In this document: positions 1 through 5,605 of the stretch, piece by piece
Position numbering within the stretch: position 1 is the first letter of the stretch
Layout: the number at the start of each line of letters is the position of its first letter
Assembly (NCBI GenBank): GCA_030037405.1
Contig: JASHRK010000293.1
Span: 1-8,009, forward strand
From: Acidimicrobiales bacterium
GTDB taxonomy: Bacteria; Actinomycetota; Acidimicrobiia; Acidimicrobiales; Bog-793
DNA: 8,009 nucleotides
Reading direction: 5' to 3'
The notes under the pieces: model-generated
The model's database searches: none
Told to the model about the DNA's origin: nothing
The model's input: only the letters and a program-made list of their open reading frames with translations
Made by a program: the position numbers and the translations under genes

Positions 1-327
1 GCTCACGGTGAGAATCAGATGACCGATGCGGGCGCTTACGTTGTAGGTCTTCGGGGACGTGTAGTGCTCGACTGCCCCGCCGAAGACCACCCTGGCGCCG
101 GTGCTCGCCGTCCCAGCGAGGTCGAAGAGGAACTTGTGCTTAGAAGACGCCACCGGGCTGTTGCAGACGACGGCGGCCGAGGTGAGGGTGCCGCTCACGA
201 CACCGCCCAAGGTGAGGCTGGTACCGCCGGATGCCGCTTCGGCGACGGGGCCAGCAGCCAGCGCCGAGACGGCCACGACCGCGGCAACCACGCAAGCACG
301 CAGGCAGTTGGTTCGAACAAGAGCCAC
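1..327 (-). CDS. Secreted protein of unknown function, N-terminal part (runs off the left edge)
   Basis: This frame is open from a GTG start to the window edge (109 codons seen), so the C-terminus is missing. The start is set by an AGGAGG ribosome binding site (plus-strand CCTCCT at 335-340) placed 7 nt upstream. The N-terminus is a clear Sec signal peptide: basic residues at R5 and R10, an Ala/Val-rich core at about residues 11-26, and an A-E-A stretch at about 29-31 that fits signal peptidase I. The visible mature part is Ser/Thr/Gly/Val-rich with regular alternation, as in beta-rich extracellular domains, and has one Cys near residue 52. I do not recognise the family. It lies downstream of rsgA on the same strand but is separated from it by a hairpin, so it probably has its own promoter. 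Export is well supported; function is unknown. Confidence 0.72.
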   Translation of the reverse strand, partial: MALVRTNCLRACVVAAVVAVSALAAGPVAEAASGGTSLTLGGVVSGTLTSAAVVCNSPVASSKHKFLFDLAGTASTGARVVFGGAVEHYTSPKTYNVSARIGHLILTVS

Positions 328-334
328 TTGTCAA

Positions 335-340
335 CCTCCT
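335..340 (-). promoter_or_regulatory. Strong ribosome binding site deciding a GTG start
   Basis: AGGAGG on the minus strand lies 7 nt before the GTG at 325-327. A candidate -10 hexamer, TATCAT, is at 361-366 on the same strand, but I see no convincing -35 partner. The binding site is what makes the short edge-truncated frame believable as a gene. Confidence 0.7.
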
Positions 341-390
341 CTTGAGTCCCGCTCGCAACGATGATAGATCCCAGCGAGCGCACCCCGAGA

Positions 391-409
391 CGGTTCCCTC
401 GCGGAACCG
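391..409 (-). terminator. Hairpin after rsgA, possible terminator
   Basis: A perfect 7-bp stem (CGGTTCC / GGAACCG) with a 5-nt loop begins 15 nt beyond the rsgA stop. There is no U-tract on either strand. That is common for putative terminators in high-GC actinobacteria but leaves the role uncertain. Its position between rsgA and the separately initiated secreted-protein gene fits transcription termination or processing. Confidence 0.5.
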
Positions 410-423
410 ACTGCGGCGAGACG

Positions 424-1449
424 TCAGCGCCGCTTGTCATGGCGACGAGCGTCCTTCGTCCGCTGCTTCCACAGCCGCTGCGCCTCTCGCCGGGCGAGCG
501 GATCGGCGCGGCGTCTCTCGGCGGCCGCCTCACGGATCAGCTTGCGGTAGCTCGCCAACCGCTCAGCCGCGAGCTCGCCCGTCGCCACCGCAGCGGTGAC
601 CGCGCACCCGGGCTCGCCACCATGGCCGCAGTCCCGGAAACGGCAGGAGCTCGCGTACCCGTCGACGTCCGGGAACACCTCGCCGATACCGGCCGCGGAC
701 CTGAGCCCGAGGCTGCGCAGCCCCGGCGTGTCGATGATCACCCCGCCCGCCGGTAGGACGAGCAACTGGCGGGAGCTCGTGGTGTGCCGTCCCCGGCGGT
801 CGTCGGTTCGCACCGCGCCGGTCCTCTGACGGCGCTCACCTATCAGGGCGTTAGTGAGCGTCGACTTGCCGGCGCCCGACGGTCCGAGCAGGACTGCGGT
901 TCGACCTGGTGCCAGGAGGGCGGCCAGCTCGTCGATCCCCGCGCCGGTCTCGGTACTCGTGGCGACGACGTCCGTCCCGACCAGCCGGGAAGAAAGCTCG
1001 TCGGCGAGCCGTTCGTCACCGAGGTCGGTCTTGGTGAGCACCACGACCGGGCGGGCCCCGCTCTCCCAAGCGAGGGCGAGCTCGCGCTCGACTCGGCGGG
1101 CGTTGGGACGATCGGCCGGAATGGTGACGAGCACGAGGTCGATGTTGCTGGCGAGCACCTGCGCCTTACCACCGACGGGATCCTGGCGCTCGAGGCTCGA
1201 CCACCGCTCCAGGATCGCCTCCAACCGGTCGGCGTTGGCGACAACCCAGTCGCCGACCACGACAGGAGCGCTGACGGGAAGGAGCTGCTCCACCCCGGAA
1301 CGCTCGACGATGGCGAACGATGAGCGTTCGACGCGGGTGACTCTGCCCGGGCCAGCCGTGGCGCTGGCGGGATGCGACGAATAGAGGACGGCGACGCGGT
1401 CGGACCAGCCGTAGGCGGTCAAGGCGTCGAAGGACGAAGTGGTGTTCAT
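424..1449 (-). CDS. rsgA: Ribosome small subunit-dependent GTPase A (RsgA/YjeQ/EngC)
   Basis: This cytoplasmic GTPase acts late in 30S subunit maturation: it binds the subunit and, by GTP hydrolysis, helps release assembly factors. The 341-aa length is normal for the family. The N-terminal part (about 30-95) fits the OB-fold. The GTPase motifs come in the circularly permuted order that defines the family: G4 T-K-T-D at 139-142, then G1/Walker A GPSGAGKST at 189-197, G2 GRHTTSS at 220-226, and G3 DTPG at 240-243. A C-terminal zinc knuckle follows, with C269, C274, H276 and C282 (C-x4-C-x-H-x5-C). The C-terminus is strongly basic, as expected for rRNA contact. The chosen ATG encodes a natural N-terminus; an AAAGGAG at 1462-1468 lies 12 nt upstream, slightly far. 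No key residue is missing. A possible leader peptide lies upstream. Identification is essentially certain. Confidence 0.97.
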   Translation of the reverse strand: MNTTSSFDALTAYGWSDRVAVLYSSHPASATAGPGRVTRVERSSFAIVERSGVEQLLPVSAPVVVGDWVVANADRLEAILERWSSLERQDPVGGKAQVLASNIDLVLVTIPADRPNARRVERELALAWESGARPVVVLTKTDLGDERLADELSSRLVGTDVVATSTETGAGIDELAALLAPGRTAVLLGPSGAGKSTLTNALIGERRQRTGAVRTDDRRGRHTTSSRQLLVLPAGGVIIDTPGLRSLGLRSAAGIGEVFPDVDGYASSCRFRDCGHGGEPGCAVTAAVATGELAAERLASYRKLIREAAAERRRADPLARREAQRLWKQRTKDARRHDKRR

Positions 1450-1489
1450 CTCTCGGGAGGGCTCCTTTGCAGGACCGCCCGCCTCGAGG

Positions 1490-1519
1490 CAAGTCAGCTC
1501 AATTCAGCTCGAATCAGCT
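1490..1519. repeat. Three tandem 10-bp imperfect repeats upstream of rsgA
   Basis: On the plus strand CAAGTCAGCT, CAATTCAGCT and CGAATCAGCT follow one another exactly every 10 bp. The TCAGCT half is invariant and only the first four bases vary. The array lies 40 bp upstream of the rsgA start codon and overlaps the 3' end of the possible leader peptide. A 10-bp phase would put the repeats on one face of the helix, which could suit a protein binding site, but chance duplication is equally possible. Confidence 0.55.
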
Positions 1520-1580
1520 GGCGAAAGGCAGGCGGGAGCGGTGCGGCCGCGACGGACCGCTGGTCGACGAGACTCTGCAT
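1494..1580 (-). CDS. Possible small leader peptide ahead of rsgA
   Basis: This is a 28-codon frame starting at ATG 1578-1580 and ending in TGA 44 nt before the rsgA start. A GGGAGG ribosome binding site (plus CCTCCC at 1590-1595) lies 9 nt upstream of this ATG. An in-frame ATG at 1587-1589 touches the binding site and is a less likely start. The peptide holds an Ala-Pro-Leu-Pro-Pro stretch and a basic C-terminal half. I know of no family for it. A correctly spaced binding site plus position directly upstream of a ribosome-biogenesis gene suggest a leader peptide or tiny upstream gene, but a frame this short can arise by chance. Confidence 0.33.
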   Translation of the reverse strand: MQSLVDQRSVAAAPLPPAFRQLIRAELS

Positions 1581-1663
1581 CGCGGGCATCCTCCCTTCTC
1601 TCGGCTCGGTTGACGTCACGAAAACTAGACCTGCGGCATGTCGCGGTCCAGCCTGCCGTGCCG

Positions 1664-1700
1664 GTGCCGTTGGACCTGGCGGCATGAAGCCATACGGCAC
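1664..1700 (-). terminator. Possible stem-loop after the nucleotidyltransferase gene
   Basis: Perfect 7-nt arms GTGCCGT (1664-1670) and ACGGCAC (1694-1700) enclose a 23-nt loop, which itself contains a short GGC-ATGAA-GCC hairpin at 1681-1691. It begins about 29 nt after the stop of the minus-strand gene upstream. There is no U-tract, so a terminator role is only a positional guess. Confidence 0.28.
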
Positions 1701-1729
1701 AGCCCGTGGTGAGCGCAATGAGAGCACAG

Positions 1730-2593
1730 TCAGAGCACGTCCAGTGCATCTAGGTCAGAGCGGACGAAACGGGCGAAGTCGACGGGTCTCGGGTGGCCGC
1801 TCGCGGCTGACACCTCGCCACCGAGTTGGTCGAGCAGCTCGGCGAGATAGCGCGCCGCTCTCAGCAACGAGCGCTCGTCGCGCCCGGCCACGGCTGCGTC
1901 GAAGCCGGCGGGCATATCCGCCTCCGGAGCGTCGGACAGCGCCCGAGCCGGATAGCGGCTCTCGGGTATCCCCTGGAGCGTTACCCAGAGCCGTTCGACG
2001 TAGCGACGACCCTCCTCCAGCTCATGTAACGCCTCCCAAAGTGACGAACGCCTCAGGTACTTGCCGGTGTCCAACAGCGCCGTCCAGGCGAGGTACTCCC
2101 ACGTGCGCAGCTCATCTCCTTTGGGGGCGACCGCTTCGGTGCCAACGTAGCGAATCTTTGAGTCGGGGTCATAGAGAGTCACGCCATAGGGGAAGGTGGG
2201 TCCAGCGCTGTCAGCTGCTGATTCAGCGACGAAGAGGTCGATTTGAGTCCGGTCGGAGTAGAGGGCGAAGACTCGGCGGTGTCGATACGGCTGACCAAAG
2301 TCGTGGTCGTAACAATCCACGAGCTCGCCCACTTCCCCCACCGCGGCGAAGATCCGCGGCAGTGTCTCGTCGAAGCGCCCGGGGCGCACTCCCATCGCCA
2401 GGTCGAGATCGGAGAGCCTGTCGGCGTTGCCGCGAGCAAGCGAGCACCCGATCATGAGCCAGTGGACGGCATCCTCTTGCTGGCACCAGCGCAGCAGCCG
2501 GTCCATGAGCCGGCGTTGGGGCGCGAGCTTTGCCGGCAGCTCGCTCAACCAGGTCTGCGGGTCTGGCATCCCCCATATTCTCGTTTCTGACAC
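1730..2593 (-). CDS. Nucleotidyltransferase-fold (Pol beta superfamily) protein, substrate unknown
   Basis: The N-terminal half carries the nucleotidyltransferase signature: G49-x-S51-x-A-R-G, then D62-x-D64, the two metal-binding acids. A third acidic residue is likely D119 in a Q-I-D-L-F strand. This is the catalytic set used to transfer a nucleotide from NTP to a substrate. Residues from about 165 to the end look all-helical, as in aminoglycoside/lincosamide adenylyltransferases and relatives, where the helical part shapes the acceptor site. The 287-aa length fits stand-alone members. Drug-resistance relatives are the nearest functional comparison I can offer, but the substrate cannot be read from sequence and I do not call it a resistance gene. 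The GTG at 2593 has no good ribosome binding site; the ATG at 2567-2569 (residue 9) follows a G-run and is an alternative. No partner HEPN or antitoxin gene adjoins it. Confidence 0.85.
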   Translation of the reverse strand: MSETRIWGMPDPQTWLSELPAKLAPQRRLMDRLLRWCQQEDAVHWLMIGCSLARGNADRLSDLDLAMGVRPGRFDETLPRIFAAVGEVGELVDCYDHDFGQPYRHRRVFALYSDRTQIDLFVAESAADSAGPTFPYGVTLYDPDSKIRYVGTEAVAPKGDELRTWEYLAWTALLDTGKYLRRSSLWEALHELEEGRRYVERLWVTLQGIPESRYPARALSDAPEADMPAGFDAAVAGRDERSLLRAARYLAELLDQLGGEVSAASGHPRPVDFARFVRSDLDALDVL

Positions 2594-2852
2594 CGACGGG
2601 CCGCCGGTGCGGCGAGCTGAGGTCTGGTGGGCGGAACGACCGCCCGGCCAGCGTCATCCCGTCCTTCTGCTCTCCTGGACGCCCATCGCACCCTGGCGGA
2701 TGGGCTCCCCCTCCCCTGTACGACCGTGTAGCCGGACGGTGATGGCGAGCTCCACCGTAAGGGCGAGCCTGGACGTCGGCATGCCCGGCGTGAGATTGCC
2801 TCGCCTCTTGGATCATGGGCGTGCGACTACTCCGCGGCCACCGTCTCACGCG

Positions 2853-3269
2853 TCACGGACGAACGTCCTGCCTTCCGTCGGGCTCGACGCGTTCAACCGT
2901 TCCCACGCGGTCGATGGTCCGATCGAACGACACGACCTTGTTGACCCCGGTGCTCTCGGCGCACGCCACGAGGTACGCCTCGGCGAAGTCGAGCCTGTCG
3001 ACCTCGTAGATCTCGAGTGCACGCAACATGAGGGCTGCGTCAACGCTGATCACCGAGTCCAACGCGAGGAGAGACCGGACGACCTCGGCAACTTGGGTCC
3101 GAGGCGTCTCATAGAACGACTCCAGAACATAGACGGTTTCGGCCACCACCAGGTCGGTCAGCAACAGCTCGGTACCGGAACGAAGGTACGCCGTAGCCCG
3201 CGCCGCCATCTCGGGCGGGTCGCCGGTCAGATGTCGGACGAGGACGTTCGTATCGACGAACGCGCTCAT
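2853..3269 (-). CDS. vapC: PIN-domain ribonuclease toxin, VapC family
   Basis: This 138-aa protein has the PIN-domain layout: D6-T-N8 at the first strand, E44 in the V-A-E-T segment, D94 (followed by E97) and D116 in the S-F-D-R segment. These acids bind the Mg2+/Mn2+ ions used for RNA cleavage, and all are present, so the enzyme should be active. VapC toxins are sequence-specific RNases that cut tRNA or rRNA and halt translation when their antitoxin is degraded. The ATG overlaps the TGA of the antitoxin gene by 4 bp (ATGA), the usual coupled arrangement, and no strong separate ribosome binding site is seen. Length is normal for the family. The RNA target cannot be predicted. Confidence 0.92.
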   Translation of the reverse strand: MSAFVDTNVLVRHLTGDPPEMAARATAYLRSGTELLLTDLVVAETVYVLESFYETPRTQVAEVVRSLLALDSVISVDAALMLRALEIYEVDRLDFAEAYLVACAESTGVNKVVSFDRTIDRVGTVERVEPDGRQDVRP

Positions 3270-3514
3270 CGGCGCTTGGCGACCCTTGCCGCTCTGGTCG
3301 CGCGGATGATCTCGTCCCAGGCAGCGTTACGCCTCGCCGCGGGAACTGGGATCGTGCCAGCAAGATCGAGGAAGTCCGGCGTGCGGGCGAGGATGGCGCG
3401 GTGGCCCTCGACCCGAAACACCACCTCGTCTCCCTCACTGATCCCCAGTGCCTCGCGCACCGCCTTCGGCACGGTCACCTGGCCCTTCGACGTCACCCTC
3501 GCCGCAGCGTCCAT
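3266..3514 (-). CDS. vapB: AbrB/MazE/SpoVT-type antitoxin, VapB-like
   Basis: This 82-aa protein starts with an A-A-A-R-V-T-S-K-G-Q-V-T-V-P stretch, the hallmark of the swapped-hairpin AbrB DNA-binding fold, and continues with V-R-E-A-L-G-I-S-E-G-D-E-V-V-F. The C-terminal third (from about residue 45) is the expected toxin-binding tail, ending in a basic run. It should neutralise the downstream PIN toxin and repress the operon as a complex with it. I chose ATG 3512-3514 over the GTG one codon earlier because the upstream AAGGAG (3523-3528) is then 8 nt away; a second AAGGAG at 3517-3522 lies too close. A perfect inverted repeat just upstream is the likely operator. Confidence 0.92.
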   Translation of the reverse strand: MDAAARVTSKGQVTVPKAVREALGISEGDEVVFRVEGHRAILARTPDFLDLAGTIPVPAARRNAAWDEIIRATRAARVAKRR

Positions 3515-3523
3515 CACTCCTTC

Positions 3524-3549
3524 TCCTTACTCATGTCTAATAGTAAGGA
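3524..3549 (-). promoter_or_regulatory. Inverted repeat over the vapBC promoter and RBS, candidate operator
   Basis: TCCTTACT (3524-3531) and AGTAAGGA (3542-3549) form a perfect 8-bp inverted repeat with a 10-bp spacer, starting about 10 bp upstream of the antitoxin start. The inner arm overlaps the AAGGAG ribosome binding site. On the minus strand the spacer and outer arm cover a candidate -10 (TATTAG, 3537-3542) paired over 16 nt with TTGTCG (3559-3564). TGAGTA also recurs as a direct repeat on the minus strand. VapB-VapC complexes are known to bind inverted repeats in their own promoters, so this is the natural operator. Confidence 0.62.
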
Positions 3550-3596
3550 TACTCACGGCGACAACCACGCGGCGACCTAAGCGCCCTCAGCCTGTA

Positions 3597-3640
3597 CGCG
3601 AAGCGCAACACTTCGCGCGAATGGGTCACTCCGTTACCCA
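3597..3640 (-). terminator. Two adjacent hairpins after the lipoprotein gene
   Basis: After the lipoprotein stop (3661) come two stem-loops. The first spans 3622-3640 and has an 8-bp stem with one mismatch and a 3-nt loop. The second spans 3597-3617 and has a perfect 7-bp stem (CGCGAAG / CTTCGCG) with a 7-nt loop. A 10-bp palindrome TTCGCGCGAA at 3612-3621 joins them, so alternative foldings compete. Neither is followed by a U-tract. Placement between two separately controlled minus-strand units supports a terminator. Confidence 0.45.
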
Positions 3641-3660
3641 ACCCAGCAGGGAAGGAGCAG

Positions 3661-4413
3661 TCACCAATCCAGGGGGGATTCGTACTCCCACGCTTTGGTC
3701 ACATCCACGCTGACCAAGGGTCCAGAACATGAATAAGTCGGAAAGGCATAACAGGACCTCGCAATCCGCAACGTCCATGGAGAGCTTGAGCTGTCTAGCC
3801 CGCCAGCGTAGAAGGCGGACCCGGACGGCGCGGTACAGTCGTAATCGAGCTCCACCCCGTTGACACGACCGGCCGCCGTTCCCCAGAGTTCAGAGCATCG
3901 GTCTCCGTTGCTTAGTGCCACGCCGGGGAGGTATTCCCCGTCGACCGGCGTGTAGTAGCCGGGTGACGCGAGTGGGGCGACGAGAGTCATCATGACCGCC
4001 TCGGTGGACCATGCGATGTCACAGGCGACCTGCGAGGCGGCTCGGCTCGGGTTTGGCCAGCATTCGTAATATCTCTTGCCGGCACTGGACACGCAGAAGT
4101 AGACGTGTCCGTTGCCCGCTGTGCATCTGCCGCTGACAGTGCTTGTCACGGTGACACCGGGCTTCACGGTGCCTGACGAAGTCCACGGGTCGTAGGTCAA
4201 GACCACCGTCACCGCCCGAGCGATGGTCGTGGTGATCGTCGTAGTCGAGCTGATACTGGTCGTGGTGGTGCTCGCCGGAGCAGTTGTCGTAGCCGTTGAC
4301 GGACCAGTTGTCGTGGCTGACGACCTGATCGCGCTCGTGCAACCGGCCAGACAGGCGGCAGCCAGGACCAAGGCCATACATGCGCCGCCAGTGAGCTCTC
4401 GTCGCTGCGTCAT
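3661..4413 (-). CDS. Thr-rich, cysteine-rich lipoprotein of unknown function
   Basis: This 250-aa protein has a lipoprotein signal peptide: basic N-terminus (R4, R5), hydrophobic core about 13-22, and lipobox L22-A-G-C25, so it should be lipidated at C25 and held on the outer face of the membrane. Residues 31-63 are an almost pure Ser/Thr/Ala linker, a flexible stalk typical of actinobacterial surface lipoproteins. The globular part (about 66-250) has eight cysteines (97, 107, 118, 131, 173, 193, 221, 229), which suggests four disulfides. It contains a pattern NG-x2-C-x4-GT-x5-VNG-x4-Y-x-C (169-193) followed by D-x5-WT (207-214), which I recall from many unnamed secreted actinobacterial proteins; I know no function for it. 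The ATG is fixed by a GGGAGG 5 nt upstream. It follows the ABC permease after 91 bp on the same strand and could be co-transcribed. Longer upstream extension of the frame overlaps the permease and is not real. Confidence 0.82.
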   Translation of the reverse strand: MTQRRELTGGACMALVLAAACLAGCTSAIRSSATTTGPSTATTTAPASTTTTSISSTTTITTTIARAVTVVLTYDPWTSSGTVKPGVTVTSTVSGRCTAGNGHVYFCVSSAGKRYYECWPNPSRAASQVACDIAWSTEAVMMTLVAPLASPGYYTPVDGEYLPGVALSNGDRCSELWGTAAGRVNGVELDYDCTAPSGSAFYAGGLDSSSSPWTLRIARSCYAFPTYSCSGPLVSVDVTKAWEYESPLDW

Positions 4414-4504
4414 CTTGACCTCCCACTTCTCAGACGCAGGCCAACACGCTCGTCTTGCGATTACCGAGAAGTTGGGGCAGATTGCGGACCTGTCTCGTGC
4501 GAGA

Positions 4505-5605
4505 TCAGGCGTACCGGCGGCGGAGCCACCAGTAGGTGAGCCCGCATAGCGCCAGCGCAGCGGCCAGGAAGATCCCTGTCTCGGCCCACTGGAACGGCCA
4601 GAAGCGACTCGCCGGCTGATAAGTGAGGACGGTGTGGAACGTCGCGGAGAGCGTGGTGACGCACGTCTGGAACTGCCCTCTTGACGGCGGCGCTGGGCTG
4701 CCGCCAGCAGCCATCTGCCTTGCGACCGGACCAAAGGTGGGACATGCGTGGATCAGGTACTGGCTCGTGGGCTCCTGGCCCGCCTTGTCAACCACCGCAG
4801 TCGAGTACACCCATCCGTTCGGGACGCTCATCGGGGGACCGGTGAGCGCGACCTCGCCAGCTGCTGGTGTAGAGGAGCTGATGGCGGCGCCAAGAGCCAT
4901 CAGGTGCCCCTGAGATCCCCCGACAAGAAAACCGGGACCATGGCCGGAAGAAAGCGGGAGTGACTCGCGCACGGGCGAGGCGAGCTTCGGGCGTACCAAA
5001 TAGGTGACCATGAGGCGCGCGGCAGCGAACCCGCCGCCCGTGACGGCCATCGCCGCGATCGTCCGGCGGAGCAGCACGCCTGCCGTCGCCCCGAGTGCGA
5101 AGGCGAAGGCCGCATAGCCGATCGGCGCGATACCGTTGAAGCCGAAGTTCGCGACGCCGAAGCGGTCCTTGTTCACTGCGTTGAGCGGGCTCGCCCACCA
5201 GTCGGCCATCCAGGTGCACAGTCCGCCGATCGCCATGGCGACGATGCCGACGAGCCCGAGCTTCACCGTCAGCCAGCGCCTTCTCGTGATGCTCTGGGTC
5301 CACGCAAGGCGGAACGTGCCGGTCTCGAGCTCCCGGGCGATGAGGGGTGCGCCGAAGAACAGCCCGACAAGGGCGGGCGTGATGGCCACGATGAACGGCA
5401 AGGCGCTCTGGAGCGACTTGTCGACGTTGAGCACCGGGTTCGTTGCCGTGGCGCAGTCCCTCGCCGGCTTGCAGGTGGACTCGAAGGCGTCGTAGACGTG
5501 CGCCAGGTGCGGGCCGGTGACCGCGAGCACGATCGCGAACACAACGAGCAGACCGAAGGCAACGATCGCCTCGGTGCGGAACTGACGAAGCGCAACCCGG
5601 ATCAC
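4505..5605 (-). CDS. ABC-2 type transporter permease of a YtrA-regulated system
   Basis: This 366-aa membrane protein has about six predicted transmembrane helices: near 13-31, 69-90, 113-133, 157-177, 180-203 and 343-363. After helix 2 comes R-E-L-E-T-G-T-F-R (91-99), the conserved E-x-E-x-G-T motif of ABC-2 permeases. Two Cys (45, 51) in the first outer loop and two in the large loop at about 204-340 could form disulfides outside the cell. The GTG start overlaps the ATPase stop by 4 bp (GTGA), so the two are expected to be translationally coupled and form one transporter. The substrate is unknown; relatives next to YtrA-type repressors often respond to cell-envelope stress or antimicrobial peptides. 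Because the ATPase frame is interrupted, this permease may have no working partner and may be poorly translated. Confidence 0.88.
   Translation of the reverse strand: MIRVALRQFRTEAIVAFGLLVVFAIVLAVTGPHLAHVYDAFESTCKPARDCATATNPVLNVDKSLQSALPFIVAITPALVGLFFGAPLIARELETGTFRLAWTQSITRRRWLTVKLGLVGIVAMAIGGLCTWMADWWASPLNAVNKDRFGVANFGFNGIAPIGYAAFAFALGATAGVLLRRTIAAMAVTGGGFAAARLMVTYLVRPKLASPVRESLPLSSGHGPGFLVGGSQGHLMALGAAISSSTPAAGEVALTGPPMSVPNGWVYSTAVVDKAGQEPTSQYLIHACPTFGPVARQMAAGGSPAPPSRGQFQTCVTTLSATFHTVLTYQPASRFWPFQWAETGIFLAAALALCGLTYWWLRRRYA

Noticed and set aside
1611..1618. 8-bp palindrome TGACGTCA as a regulator site upstream of rsgA
   Set aside because: An 8-bp palindrome alone is too short to be significant, and no promoter element can be tied to it.
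1372..2457. A 361-codon plus-strand frame rich in Arg and Pro
   Set aside because: It is a mirror of the nucleotidyltransferase and rsgA region; its composition is that of a shadow frame and it shows no domain.
3673..3690. A T-arm-like stretch (GGGAG...CCCCC around TACGAAT on the minus strand) suggesting a tRNA end
   Set aside because: No acceptor stem, anticodon arm or D arm can be placed around it, the stem has a mismatch, and it is inside the well-supported lipoprotein frame.
2427..3713. A long plus-strand frame (428 codons) opposite the nucleotidyltransferase, vapC and vapB
   Set aside because: It runs antisense through three recognisable genes, has no family features, and arises from GC-rich third positions on the other strand.
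3661..4734. A much longer lipoprotein start reaching into the permease gene
   Set aside because: The extra N-terminal part is out of frame with and overlaps the permease; the ATG at 4411-4413 has its own GGGAGG and starts a proper lipoprotein signal peptide.
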